A DNA stretch of 64,000 bases from Chamaelirium japonicum (GCA_947650365.1 OX393550.1:49275594-49339593); one strand, 5' to 3'. Counted from the first letter of the stretch, positions 17,630-30,851 are shown. Translations and numbers: made by a program. Notes: a model not told the origin generated them from the sequence alone.

Positions 17630-17633
<4 letters not shown>
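15470..17633. repeat. Right terminal 2,164 bp of the left Mutator-like copy
   Basis: This segment recurs at 22664-24827 (inverted) and 28688-30851 (same orientation), each exactly 2,164 bp long. It holds the terminal repeat, GC-rich CGGAGAGATC-type units and about 1.3 kb of AT-rich non-coding sequence. No gene is recognised in it. Confidence 0.93.

Positions 17634-17696
<63 letters not shown>
17634..17696. repeat. (TA)n microsatellite
   Basis: About 31 TA units between the element end and the MITE at 17697. The mirror tract at 22577-22663 has about 43 units. Confidence 0.97.
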
Positions 17697-18238
<542 letters not shown>

Positions 18239-19886
18239 AGTGTTACGTTGCGCTGTGCGCTGCCCCGCCTACAAAATGCGTTGTACGTTTCTGGCCGTCC
18301 GATCGCGCGGATCGGCTGAAACAGCGTTCAAATCCCCCGCTTTGTCCCCCGGCCGTCTAATCCTATCGGTCAACCGTCTGATCGCGTGCATGCACAGACG
18401 CCCGGTCGTCTGCGATGGGTCGTTCGATTCCCATAAGTTGGATCGAGTGTTTTATAACTACAAAGCAACAAAATCAAAACCCTTCTTGGTATTTTTCTTC
18501 AAACTATCCTTGAGCGAGTGTTTTGAATCTAAAATACATAAAAATCAAGTTTTGGGTTCTGAATATAAGCACATCCTATGGACCAGGTAACACCAAATTT
18601 TTATATCATAATCTAATTCAGTAATTTGAGTTAGAAAAACTCTATTTATCAAATTTTTTTAACTGTTTCTTATGTTCAAACTCACTCTGGTAGTCCCTTG
18701 TTTCAAATGTTGTTTTGTTATCCTTGTAAAGGTTCAAGGCACTGTTTCAAAGGTTCATATTAAAGAAGATCATATAGTATAAAAAAACAAAGATTGTAAT
18801 ATATTTAACCTACTTGATCAATATATGTTTGACAATATGTTTGTCGATGGACATCGTACAAATAACATTACTCATTTGCTACCCGATTGATTTGCTTGCA
18901 TTTGCCTGGCGGTTGGGATTTGGGGGGTGAGTGCGATTCAATGATCGGAGGCGGCAAAGAGAGAGAGAGAGAGAGATCTGGGGGTAGCGAAGTCGGATAT
19001 CATGCAATATATGTAGCATCATAACTATCACAACCCACCAAGAGAAATCAATCATATCATTATTGCATTAATGTCAATGATATATATCTCATGGGAATTT
19101 TAACTAATCTTCAACACTAAGAAGCTTTTCAAATGCCCATATCTACCTTTTCAATCTAATTATAAATCCTAACATAAATTTCAAATTAGTAATAAGAAAA
19201 AACATAGTCCCCAATTTCGAAATTTAAAGCCACACACACACACACATACACAAAGGAGTACCAAGTGGGCCCAAACCTTCGGCGACCACCACTACCAGCA
19301 ATTGGGCCCAGACCTCCGGCGACTACCTGCAATTGGGCCCAAACCTTCGGCGACCACCACTACCAGCAATCTAATTGGCATTGATGGTGCCCGTCATCGC
19401 GCGCCGGCCGGGAATGAGTGAGATTAACCTGCTCGCAGGTCGGAGCTGGGCTCTTCGGGTGCTTGTCGGTCTAGGCCAGGCTGGGGCCTACCCTCTCTCT
19501 CTATATAAAAAAAAAAGGAAAAAAAAAATACTATTTTTTATAACCAATGTTGATACCACATTAAAATTCTTCAAATGGTTAAACAGAGCCATTGTTTAAA
19601 GAATCATCTTCTCCAACATTGTAAAAACCTAATCAATCAAAACATTGTAAAACCTGATAATCAAAACACTTTTAAAACCTGATCAATCAAAACCACAGTT
19701 TTTAAAAAAAATGTGGAGTGGCATTATGACACACAGTTTCCTCTGTTCTTTTGCAAGCAGAGAAAAAAAACGATGAACTATCTATTTTCAGATAAAAAAT
19801 ACAAAGGAACTTCTTGTTAAAGAAAAAAGTGGAACAATCAGATTACACTAAAATTATCTGTGTCTGGACGTTAAAAAAATTAGAAA

Positions 19887-19947
<61 letters not shown>

Positions 19948-22096
19948 TATCTTCAGATCGCAAATGGGTTCTCTCTCCAAATCTGACTCCCCTTCCTCCT
20001 TCTCCCCATCACGCTCAACATCATGCCCACGATCTCTCCTAGCGAAGCGCCGAACGAAATTTTTTTTGCTATCTCCAATGATCAGTTCACTCATGGCCAC
20101 CCTTTTCCTCCTTCTCCTTCCTAATCGGCTTTTTATTCCGATTGTTCTTGAATTTTCCTTTGAATTTTTTCCATCTTGGGTTTCCTTTTTTACTATTCCT
20201 GTGTTTTTTTTATTTTATTATGGAGTTTTTAGTTTTTTTCGTCTCCTCTGTTTTTTTTTTGAAATACATAGCAATATTTCTTATTATTGTATTTAGGTTT
20301 TTGTTTTTTTTTTTAAATGGGGTTTCATATATTTGGGTTTCCTCTCCTCTGTTTTTTTTTTTTCTGAAAACAGATCATACATTTGGGCTTCCTCCTTCTC
20401 CGATTTATTTTTTAAAACGATTTCTTCCTCTGTTTTTTTTTTCTATCTTTGTTTCTAATTTTTTTAACGTCCAGACACAGATAATTTTAGTGTAATCTGA
20501 TTGTTCCACTTTTTTCTTTAACAAGAAGTTCCTTTGTATTTTTTATCTGAAAATAGATAGTTCATCGTTTTTTTTCTCTGCTTGCAAAAGAACAGAGGAA
20601 ACTGTGTGTCATAATGCCACTCCACATTTTTTTAAAAAACTGTGGTTTTGATTGATCAGGTTTTAAAAGTGTTTTGATTATCAGGTTTTACAATGTTTTG
20701 ATTGATTAGGTTTTTACAATGTTGGAGAAGATGATTCTTTAAACAATGGCTCTGTTTAACCATTTGAAGAATTTTAATGTGGTATCAACATTGGTTATAA
20801 AAAATAGTATTTTTTTTTTCCTTTTTTTTTTATATAGAGAGAGAGGGTAGGCCCCAGCCTGGCCTAGACCGACAAGCACCCGAAGAGCCCAGCTCCGACC
20901 TGCGAGCAGGTTAATCTCACTCATTCCCGGCCGGCGCGCGATGACGGGCACCATCAATGCCAATTAGATTGCTGGTAGTGGTGGTCGCCGAAGGTTTGGG
21001 CCCAATTGCAGGTAGTCGCCGGAGGTCTGGGCCCAATTGCTGGTAGTGGTGGTCGCCGAAGGTTTGGGCCCACTTGGTACTCCTTTGTGTATGTGTGTGT
21101 GTGTGTGGCTTTAAATTTCGAAATTGGGGACTATGTTTTTTCTTATTACTAATTTGAAATTTATGTTAGGATTTATAATTAGATTGAAAAGGTAGATATG
21201 GGCATTTGAAAAGCTTCTTAGTGTTGAAGATTAGTTAAAATTCCCATGAGATATATATCATTGACATTAATGCAATAATGATATGATTGATTTCTCTTGG
21301 TGGGTTGTGATAGTTATGATGCTACATATATTGCATGATATCCGACTTCGCTACCCCCAGATCTCTCTCTCTCTCTCTCTTTGCCGCCTCCGATCATTGA
21401 ATCGCACTCACCCCCCAAATCCCAACCGCCAGGCAAATGCAAGCAAATCAATCGGGTAGCAAATGAGTAATGTTATTTGTACGATGTCCATCGACAAACA
21501 TATTGTCAAACATATATTGATCAAGTAGGTTAAATATATTACAATCTTTGTTTTTTTATACTATATGATCTTCTTTAATATGAACCTTTGAAACAGTGCC
21601 TTGAACCTTTACAAGGATAACAAAACAACATTTGAAACAAGGGACTACCAGAGTGAGTTTGAACATAAGAAACAGTTAAAAAAATTTGATAAATAGAGTT
21701 TTTCTAACTCAAATTACTGAATTAGATTATGATATAAAAATTTGGTGTTACCTGGTCCATAGGATGTGCTTATATTCAGAACCCAAAACTTGATTTTTAT
21801 GTATTTTAGATTCAAAACACTCGCTCAAGGATAGTTTGAAGAAAAATACCAAGAAGGGTTTTGATTTTGTTGCTTTGTAGTTATAAAACACTCGATCCAA
21901 CTTATGGGAATCGAACGACCCATCGCAGACGACCGGGCGTCTGTGCATGCACGCGATCAGACGGTTGACCGATAGGATTAGACGGCCGGGGGACAAAGCG
22001 GGGGATTTGAACGCTGTTTCAGCCGATCCGCGCGATCGGACGGCCAGAAACGTACAACGCATTTTGTAGGCGGGGCAGCGCACAGCGCAACGTAAC

Positions 22097-22099
<3 letters not shown>
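18239..22099. mobile_element. Large foldback element at the palindrome centre
   Basis: A 3.86 kb element with arms of about 1.65 kb (18239-19888 and 20450-22099) and a 561 bp loop. The terminal sequence GTGTTACGTTGCGCTGTGCG followed by CTGGCCGTCCGATCGCGCGG matches the small foldback element at 7636-8230. Each arm includes a short tandem repeat around GGGCCCAAACCTTCGGCGAC (19267-19370 and mirror), a (CA)n or (GT)n tract, and a possible inserted GC block ending in CTCTCTCTATATAAAA. The mirror-image open frames in the arms have no recognisable domain. Confidence 0.8.
19889..20449. other. Unique 561 bp spacer of the palindrome
   Basis: Begins with (TC)n (19890-19947), then GC-mixed sequence with a frame starting MGSLSKSDSPSSFSPSRSTS, then very T-rich sequence to 20449. 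The frame could be a captured host first exon because its composition differs from the flanks, but after about 50 residues it becomes low-complexity and I do not recognise it. Confidence 0.4.

Positions 22100-22175
<76 letters not shown>
22100..22175. repeat. Compound (TC)n(TA)n microsatellite
   Basis: About 17 TC units and about 20 TA units. Mirror of the 18097-18238 tract but much shorter. Confidence 0.97.
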
Positions 22176-22178
<3 letters not shown>

Positions 22179-22574
22179 AAAGGGTAGCCTACTCCATGGA
22201 GTAGGCTACTTATCTACTCCATGGCCTAAATAGACGCCACATGACACTTTTAAATCGGGTATTTTGTTGATGTATGGTCAATCCAAAATGGATAGATTAG
22301 GATTATGAAAAAAAAACCGAAGAAAAAAATCTCAATCAACTCGATCAAGTTGTAACAAATTTAACGGTAAATTATGCATCGTAAAATTTTTTTTTTTTTT
22401 GCATGCTAAAAATACTACTTGGCATGTTTTTTCTCAAATTTTTTTCTTGACAATTATTGAGAGGGATGAACCTAAGTTGATAAAGTCTTATCTCCGGTTA
22501 AAAAGTGTTACATGGCATCCATTTAACCCATGGAGTAGATAAGTTACCTACTCCATGGAGTAGGCTACCTTGCC

Positions 22575-22576
<2 letters not shown>
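22176..22576. mobile_element. Foldback MITE, GCCTACTCCATGGAGTAGG family (right, mirror)
   Basis: Inverted copy of 17697-18096, differing by about 1 bp in length. It belongs to the right arm of the giant palindrome and is therefore a duplicate, not an independent insertion. Confidence 0.8.

Positions 22577-22663
<87 letters not shown>
22577..22663. repeat. (TA)n microsatellite
   Basis: About 43 TA units between the MITE and the left end of the right Mutator-like copy. Confidence 0.97.
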
Positions 22664-22667
<4 letters not shown>

Positions 22668-24827
22668 AAACGGGATATGGGCTGACAGCTTATTTTCAAT
22701 ATAGGCTGCCGCTGTCAGCCATCCGATTCTTAACGAGTGAATGGCTCAGATTGTTTAGGCTGCCCCTCTGATGAGAGAGAGAGAAATCCACCATCCGGCC
22801 AACCAACGAGTCCACGACCTCTCTGTCTCTCTGTTTCGGTGAGAGAGAAGACCACAGAGAGAGAGATCGGCTTCGCCTGATCTCTCCGCCCTCAACCCCC
22901 GAGCCCCGGTCCGGTCCTCATCCCGATCTCCACCCGATCTCTCCGCCCGCGTCCTCATCGCCGACAGAGATCGGCTCCGCCTGATCTCTCCGCCCTCTAC
23001 CCCCGAGCCCCGGTCCGGTCATCCCAATCGCCGCCCGATCTCTCCGCCCGCGTCCGTCTTCGATGCACCCAGCCTCGCCTGCTACAGGAGATCGCCGGAG
23101 GAGATCGCTGGGGCTGTGATCTCCCTCCCGTCTCCGGCCGCTTGATACCCGTCCCCACCCTACGCACAGAGATTGGCTGCCGGTTGGCCCTCACCCGTCC
23201 CCACCCTACGCACGAATCTCCCCTCCCGTCTCGCTGCGCCCTCACCCTTGCTGCCTTCGTCCTCACGCGACCACGAAACCTAGGATTTTGCTACCGGCTG
23301 GCCTCGCCGGCTACAGGAGATTCGTGCACACAGCCTCACCGGCTACAGGAGATCGCCGGGGCTGTGATCTCCTCTCCCGTCTCCGGCCGCTTGATGCTCG
23401 ATCAGGATTCAAGTTCAGGATTCAATTTTAGGCTGTCGCGTCCTCATCCCCGACGACTCCGGTGGTGCCCGCGTCCTCAACCACCGACGGCTCCGCCCGC
23501 GTCATCCCCGACTGCTCCGGCGGCACCCGCGTCCTCATCCCGACGGCTTCGGCGTCCTCACTGGTAATCTCTCTTTCTGAAATTTTCTCTGAAACCCATG
23601 AGAATTAATCTCTCTTCGCTTCTCATCTCATCGTTGTTCATGGGTCTTGATCATATATATGAACGGAAGCACCGTGAGAATTTTTTTTCTTATTTTTTAA
23701 AAACCAATTTGTGTTGGATATAATGAGGAAAAGAAAGGTAATTTGGTTAGGATAAACTAAATTGGGTGAGATGATTACAATGTAATTTTTCTAAAAAAAA
23801 AATTGGGTCTGAAATATTTCATAGAGGAGAGCCCATTTTGGTTAGGATGGATTCAGGTAGAAGCCGTTTGTGTTGCAAGTCGTCGTCGGTGTCTGGAGGT
23901 GAACACCCATATGGGTTGGTTGAATTTTTTTTTCTTTTTTCTGCTGTTAGAATCTATTTTGATATTAGAAATCAAGAAATATTCTAAAATCCAATTTTAA
24001 TCCAGTAAAGGGATTTATTATTCAAAAGAATAATTTAAAAATAAATATTTATCAAACTAGCACTCTGACAGCCGCATGGCCTGACATAATATATGTAGGC
24101 AGCTTCTATGTTTATATGCACTCAAAGGAACAAATGATGTTATTGTCATAATTGCTTGCTCATTTTTATGGTGTCAATATTAAAACATTTTTTGACAACC
24201 CGGAACGCAAGCAAATCGAGGTATTCTAAATTGTCTGATGGATGAGGAGACACAAGTCAAATAATCATCATCCCAGTCTTATACAGTCAAGATGGATCTG
24301 CTGGGGTTGACTATAGGGAAGATTGATAGGAGTTTTCCAACTAGGTGTCAACCAGATGTCAACCATCAAACATTGGTGCAGTAAAACTGGACCAATGCAA
24401 CTTAGAAATAGAGGGGCATGCCAAGAGACCTACAAGGCTAGTTGGTGGGTAGGATATCTACGTTCCTGGTTAGGCAGATTAAGCTTGGCAACCAACTTTG
24501 TGGGACAATTATAATCCAAAGAGCTGAAATGAAACACCATTCAACGAGTATGGAACAATTTTTCCCAATAATTGTACATTTGAATAATCAGCAAGAAAAA
24601 GAAGCAATATTTTTAAACAAACATATAACAAGGTGACATAACTGATAAATAATTTGTAAACGTGACAAATAATGCTCACACCTTTGAAGCAACCGCATGG
24701 CATATGAACTAGCTGCCAAGGATGGTATCATAGAACTCTGGTTCTCATAGTTGCCCATAAAATTTCTTAAGGTAGGAACTTCATGGGAAATATAGTCACC
24801 CAGGTTTTCATAGATCATGACATGTGC
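22664..24827. repeat. Left 2,164 bp inverted repeat of the chimeric element
   Basis: Pairs with 28688-30851 over its whole length with no net length difference. A few substitutions are visible, such as CGCGTGAGGACGAA against CGCGTGGGGACGAA (complement of the area around 23262). Confidence 0.93.
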
Positions 24828-24972
24828 TGCAGCATCAGTTGTACTTAAGATATTTTTTTAAAATTCAAACTGAAATAAATGTAAATCAGGAGATTAGTAT
24901 GTTTTTTTTTAATGTTGATGTCTGTAAGTTATTTTTACAAAACACAGTATACAATTGGTTTCAGGGAGGACA

Positions 24973-27587
24973 ATGGTTATTAACAATCAACATGACCCTT
25001 TACTTCACGAAATTGGACATTCTGATGGAGATGTGAATTACGAAACAGGCTTTTCTCACTGCCCTGAAATAATAAACCAGGTAATTATGATTGGCTTTAT
25101 ATCATGATATATATTTTAATTATTCAAACATAAACGATTCTTGATTCTTGGTTGAAATGTATTGAAAACATAGTTCGTACTACATGATGTAATGTCTCAC
25201 TATATTCTTGATCTTTTTATTTTTAGGACAACCCCGAATATGATGATATATATAATTTGGAAGATGATGAAAGAGATGATTCTATTACACCACAGATAGG
25301 AATGGAGTTTGTTAGTCAGAAAGCTGCATATGACTTCTATAATCGGTATGCTTTGAAGACAGGATTTGGTGTAAGATGGTCGTCGACCAATAAGTCCAGG
25401 ACAGATAAAAACAAAGTCATATCTAGAAAATTTGTTTGTAACAAAGAGGGTCAGATTACACTGAAGAATAGTAAAGGAGAGGCAGACAAAGAAGTAGTTC
25501 ATAATCGTCAACTACGGGTAGGATGTAATGCAAGGATGAAGATTATTCTTACTAATTCTGACACTTGGAGAGTTACCATGTTTGTTGAGCAACATGACAA
25601 TCATGAGCTGACTAGTCCAACAAAGACATCGAAGCATCGTTCACACAAGAATGTTCATCGACAGCCACGAGTCAAGAATTTAATTACGCAGCTTCATAGT
25701 GAAGGAATAACAAATTCAGAAATTGCAAAGGTTGTCAATGTATTGGAATCAAGCCAGAATGACATTGTAACTCCACAACAAGTTCATGATTACTTGAGAA
25801 TTGAAAGAAAGAACAATATCGGTCAAAATTGTGCTAAAGTTATTAAACACTTTCAAGAGAAAAAAGCCAATGATTCAGATTTTTACTTTTCTTTTGAAGT
25901 GGCCGAAGATTTAACTTTAAGAAGTGTATTCTGGGCAGATGGGAGATCACGAGAATCATATGCTAAGTTTAGTGACGTTATTATATTCGATGTCACATAT
26001 CGTACTAATAGCTTCTGTTTACCATTTGCTCCTTTCACTGGTATCAATCACCATCGGCAGTCAAGTTTGTTCGGTTGCGCATTACTAGCCGATGAGACAG
26101 AGGAAACCTTTGTTTGGTTGTTTCATCAATGGCTTACATGTATGCATGGTAAAGCACCGGGAGCTATCATTACCGATCAGGATGCAGCTATTGGAAATAC
26201 AATCACTAAAGTTTTTCCAAATACTCGACATCGATATTGTGATTGGCATCTTGACAGGAATATTGGTGAGCATATAGTGCATTTAAAAACTATACACGGT
26301 ATAGAGTTTGAAATATACTTTAACAGATTGCGGGGTAGTAACACTATACTTGAAGCAGAGGAATGTTGGAAAGAGTTGATGACAAGGTATAAATTGGCAG
26401 AGAAAAGTTGGCTGCCAAAGTTATGGGGGAAACGAGAAAGTTGGATCCCTTGTTATCTAAAGGATACATTTCTTGCTGGCACGAGAACGAGTCAAAGGGC
26501 TGAAAGTATAAATTCATTCTTCGATACATTTGTTAATGCAAACACAGCATTGCACGAATTTGTCGTCCAGTACGATACGGCATTAGCAAGTCGTCGTTCT
26601 GCTGAGGAAGATGAAGATTTCAATACCATGAACTCAAAACCCGTTCTAACTTTGGGATGGAAAGCTGAGGAGCAAGCTGCAAGATGCTACACCAAAGCCT
26701 TATTTGTCATATTCAAGCAAGAGTTGAAAGATGCATTCGGTTATTGGGCTGACAAGGTGCATAAGGAGGGGACCTTAACTAAGTTCATTGTTGGACGCCC
26801 GCAATCGGACCAAAGCAAATGGAAAACTGTCACGTACGATAATTCTGATGGGGTAGTGGTTTCTTGTGAATGCAAACAATTTGAGTTCGTTGGATTACTA
26901 TGTAGGCACGCACTAAATATTTTATGGAAGAAACATGTTTCAGAGATTCCGGATAGATATATTCTGAAGCGATGGACTATAGATGCACGACATCGATGTC
27001 TTTCTGTTGGCCTAGGTGACAGTGCACCTACCGAAGTGGATCGCGATCTTTATTGGAGCATTCGATATAAATGCAATAAGGCTTTAGAAGAAGCATACAA
27101 GTCATCTACATTCGCTGAGGAATTTGACACGATCTTGTCAAAGACGTTGGCAGAAGTTGATAACCGGAAAAAAACAACTCAGACAGTTGAGTTTGATCCA
27201 TTATCCCAAGTACTTGCTAGCCAAGATGGTTCTTCGGTAATACCTATCTCCCAAAACAAAGATATATTTCCTGATATTACGATTCGTGATCCGACGGGAC
27301 CCGTCAAAACTAAAGGGCGACCGAGAATCGCTACCAGAATAAGAAGTGGATTGGAGGAGTCACAAGAGGAAAGTCGTAAGAAGCCACGAACATGTGGGTT
27401 TTGTGGGGAAAAGGGCCATTACAAAACCGGGTGTATCAAAGCCAAGGTATGATCCTACTGAATTTTAATGTATAACTTCCTACTCTTTGAACACTTTTAG
27501 TTATTCATGAGGTACACTTTTCAGGAGGCGGCTACTGCTGTTGCTGCTGCTGCATGTGATGATCAATCTGTATTTTCAAGCATTTGA
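24973..27587 (+). CDS. FAR1/FHY3-type Mutator-like transposase (right copy)
   Basis: Mirror duplicate of the gene at 12710-15324. Exons: 24973-25080 (ATG, 36 codons ending EIINQ), 25227-27446 and 27525-27587, joined by GT-AG introns in phase 0; 796 aa. The short last exon encodes an alanine-rich tail ending SVFSSI. Catalytic Asp291, Asp353 and Glu462, the FAR1 finger, the SWIM finger and the CCHC knuckle are all retained. Differences from the left copy are Glu201, Thr361, Arg405 and Thr487; none is a catalytic or zinc-binding residue. The two genes are divergent, with both 5' ends pointing at the palindrome centre. The ATG in the small first exon was chosen because no later ATG precedes the DNA-binding domain in frame. 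Confidence 0.88.
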
Positions 27588-28070
27588 CAGTATATGTCTT
27601 CTCACAATCATGACCTATTTAAATGAGGTGAATGTATGGGAGGAAAAAAAAAGAATGTGGACAAAGATGAATGTGGAACCTACCTCAAATGATTAGTTAC
27701 TGCCTACGGCTTCGTTGTTTGCCCTTCTCTCTCTTTAAGAACTGTAATTATCATGGAATCTTGCATGCAATGTGGCTAAATATCATTACCATTGGTATCA
27801 ATTTTACTAATCTCACTCTCTCTTACCATTACCATTGGTATCAATTTTACTAATCTCACTCTTTCTATTATAAACGATGTGAGCAAGTAGTGAATGGTTG
27901 GAGTAGTTGTACTTCCTCAATTGTTTTTTTGTGAGCAATAGAACCCACACTTCAAGGGTAGCAAGTGCTGGTATGTGAGTCAAATGTGGGAAAATGTCAT
28001 TTTTCTGATTTTTTTGCAGATTTTGTAACCTTTACTACATGGCTTCTATACATACTCAGTTAGTCTTAAA

Positions 28071-28427
28071 TTGATTGTGGTGATCCTGTATTTGTTATCT
28101 TTGGCTGCATTTGGTTTGTACTTCATGTTTTTTTTTCCCAGGAGTCAAGAGTCAGTACTTAATGAGGCATGCTTAGTTGTAGTAAATCATGATTTCATTA
28201 TTAGACATTTGTGTAAAATTGTTACTTTAGAAGAGTCAAATCGTAGCAAAAACTCAAATCCCAAATCCCCCCCGCTTGACACATCATTTCATTCTACATA
28301 TCATTTTTATTTGCAACCACCGACACCCTATCATGTTTCTCCAAGTACAGTGGATGGGCATTCTATGAGTATAAATGATGCCCTGTCTCTTGCAAAAAAA
28401 TTACTAGAATCATGGTTACATCGTTAA
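28071..28427 (+). CDS. Hypothetical open frame of the element (118 aa, right copy)
   Basis: Identical in sequence to the frame at 11870-12226. The part after the acceptor-like CCCAG near 28141 is the most protein-like. Function unknown, and it may be exon plus intron sequence. Confidence 0.3.
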   Translation: MIVVILYLLSLAAFGLYFMFFFPRSQESVLNEACLVVVNHDFIIRHLCKIVTLEESNRSKNSNPKSPPLDTSFHSTYHFYLQPPTPYHVSPSTVDGHSMSINDALSLAKKLLESWLHR

Positions 28428-28448
28428 TTTTGTTTTAACATATTGCAG

Positions 28449-28927
28449 CCTTGGTCACGCTAAAGCATCTGCTCCAAAAGAACAGCAAGTGTCGGAATAT
28501 GTTGGAGAATGACGACGAGGTGAAGAGCAAGTTGGAAGAGCATTTCACGGTGCTTAGAGGCATCGCCGATAACGAGAGACTGAGGGCGGAGCTGAATCAC
28601 ACGGTGTCATCCATAAGCCTGTATGGAGAGTACAAGAGGCAGAAAAAACTGAAGAAGGTTTCGAATACCAGCAAGGGAAAGAAGAAGGCACATGTCATGA
28701 TCTATGAAAACCTGGGTGACTATATTTCCCATGAAGTTCCTACCTTAAGAAATTTTATGGGCAACTATGAGAACCAGAGTTCTATGATACCATCCTTGGC
28801 AGCTAGTTCATATGCCATGCGGTTGCTTCAAAGGTGTGAGCATTATTTGTCACGTTTACAAATTATTTATCAGTTATGTCACCTTGTTATATGTTTGTTT
28901 AAAAATATTGCTTCTTTTTCTTGCTGA
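28449..28927 (+). CDS. Chimeric exon of the second element gene, fused to the inverted arm
   Basis: Starts at the same acceptor as the left-copy exon 11848-11601 and encodes the same residues up to KGKKKA. It then crosses the rearrangement junction at 28688 and continues in frame into the duplicated arm (HVMIYENLGDYISHEVPTLR) for about 80 residues to a stop at 28927. The left copy has only AL and a stop after this point, so the normal C-terminus was replaced by the rearrangement. Confidence 0.5.
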
Positions 28928-30847
28928 TTATTCAAATGTACAATTATTGGGAAAAATTGTTCCATACTCGTTGAATGGTGTTTCATTTCAGCTCTTTGGA
29001 TTATAATTGTCCCACAAAGTTGGTTGCCAAGCTTAATCTGCCTAACCAGGAACGTAGATATCCTACCCACCAACTAGCCTTGTAGGTCTCTTGGCATGCC
29101 CCTCTATTTCTAAGTTGCATTGGTCCAGTTTTACTGCACCAATGTTTGATGGTTGACATCTGGTTGACACCTAGTTGGAAAACTCCTATCAATCTTCCCT
29201 ATAGTCAACCCCAGCAGATCCATCTTGACTGTATAAGACTGGGATGATGATTATTTGACTTGTGTCTCCTCATCCATCAGACAATTTAGAATACCTCGAT
29301 TTGCTTGCGTTCCGGGTTGTCAAAAAATGTTTTAATATTGACACCATAAAAATGAGCAAGCAATTATGACAATAACATCATTTGTTCCTTTGAGTGCATA
29401 TAAACATAGAAGCTGCCTACATATATTATGTCAGGCCATGCGGCTGTCAGAGTGCTAGTTTGATAAATATTTATTTTTAAATTATTCTTTTGAATAATAA
29501 ATCCCTTTACTGGATTAAAATTGGATTTTAGAGTATTTCTTGATTTCTAATATCAAAATAGATTCTAACAGCAGAAAAAAGAAAAAAAAATTCAACCAAC
29601 CCATATGGGTGTTCACCTCCAGACACCGACGACGACTTGCAACACAAACGGCTTCTACCTGAATCCATCCTAACCAAAATGGGCTCTCCTCTATGAAATA
29701 TTTCAGACCCAATTTTTTTTTTAGAAAAATTACATTGTAATCATCTCACCCAATTTAGTTTATCCTAACCAAATTACCTTTCTTTTCCTCATTATATCCA
29801 ACACAAATTGGTTTTTAAAAAATAAGAAAAAAAATTCTCACGGTGCTTCCGTTCATATATATGATCAAGACCCATGAACAACGATGAGATGAGAAGCGAA
29901 GAGAGATTAATTCTCATGGGTTTCAGAGAAAATTTCAGAAAGAGAGATTACCAGTGAGGACGCCGAAGCCGTCGGGATGAGGACGCGGGTGCCGCCGGAG
30001 CAGTCGGGGATGACGCGGGCGGAGCCGTCGGTGGTTGAGGACGCGGGCACCACCGGAGCCGTCGGGGATGAGGACGCGACAGCCTAAAATTGAATCCTGA
30101 ACTTGAATCCTGATCGAGCATCAAGCGGCCGGAGACGGGAGAGGAGATCACAGCCCCGGCGATCTCCTGTAGCCGGTGAGGCTGTGTGCACGAATCTCCT
30201 GTAGCCGGCGAGGCCAGCCGGTAGCAAAATCCTAGGTTTCGTGGTCGCGTGGGGACGAAGGCAGCAAGGGTGAGGGCGCAGCGAGACGGGAGGGGAGATT
30301 CGTGCGTAGGGTGGGGACGGGTGAGGGCCAACCGGCAGCCAATCTCTGTGCGTAGGGTGGGGACGGGTATCAAGCGGCCGGAGACGGGAGGGAGATCACA
30401 GCCCCAGCGATCTCCTCCGGCGATCTCCTGTAGCAGGCGAGGCTGGGTGCATCGGAGACGGACGCGGGCGGAGAGATCGGGCGGCGATTGGGATGACCGG
30501 ACCGGGGCTCGGGGGTAGAGGGCGGAGAGATCAGGCGGAGCCGATCTCTGTCGGCGATGAGGACGCGGGCGGAGAGATCGGGTGGAGATCGGGATGAGGA
30601 CCGGACCGGGGCTCGGGGGTTGAGGGCGGAGAGATCAGGCGAAGCCGATCTCTCTCTCTGTGGTCTTCTCTCTCACCGAAACAGAGAGACAGAGAGGTCG
30701 TGGACTCGTTGGTTGGCCGGATGGTGGATTTCTCTCTCTCTCATCAGAGGGGCAGCCTAAACAATCTGAGCCATTCACTCGTTAAGAATCGGATGGCTGA
30801 CAGCGGCAGCCTATATTGAAAATAAGCTGTCAGCCCATATCCCGTTT

Positions 30848-30851
<4 letters not shown>
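28688..30851. repeat. Right 2,164 bp inverted repeat of the chimeric element
   Basis: Inverted copy of 22664-24827 and direct copy of 15470-17633. It begins right at the GCAC microhomology and ends at the terminal motif before (TA)n. Confidence 0.93.

Larger units (their letters stand above)
22664..30851 (+). mobile_element. Chimeric FAR1-type Mutator-like element (right copy)
   Basis: An 8.2 kb element with ends GAGAAAACGGGATATGGGCT and its complement, flanked by (TA)n. 22664-28687 is the inverted duplicate of 17633-11610. From 28688 it continues as an inverted copy of its own first 2,164 bp, so its terminal inverted repeats are 2,164 bp each. The transposase gene (24973-27587) is intact. 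It keeps both terminal motifs and could in principle still transpose. The switch point carries a GCAC microhomology shared by the two source sequences. Confidence 0.9.

Noticed and set aside
18240..18590. 116-codon frame duplicated at 21748-22098
   Set aside because: It starts in the terminal inverted repeat of the foldback element and has no domain; the duplicate is simply the other arm.
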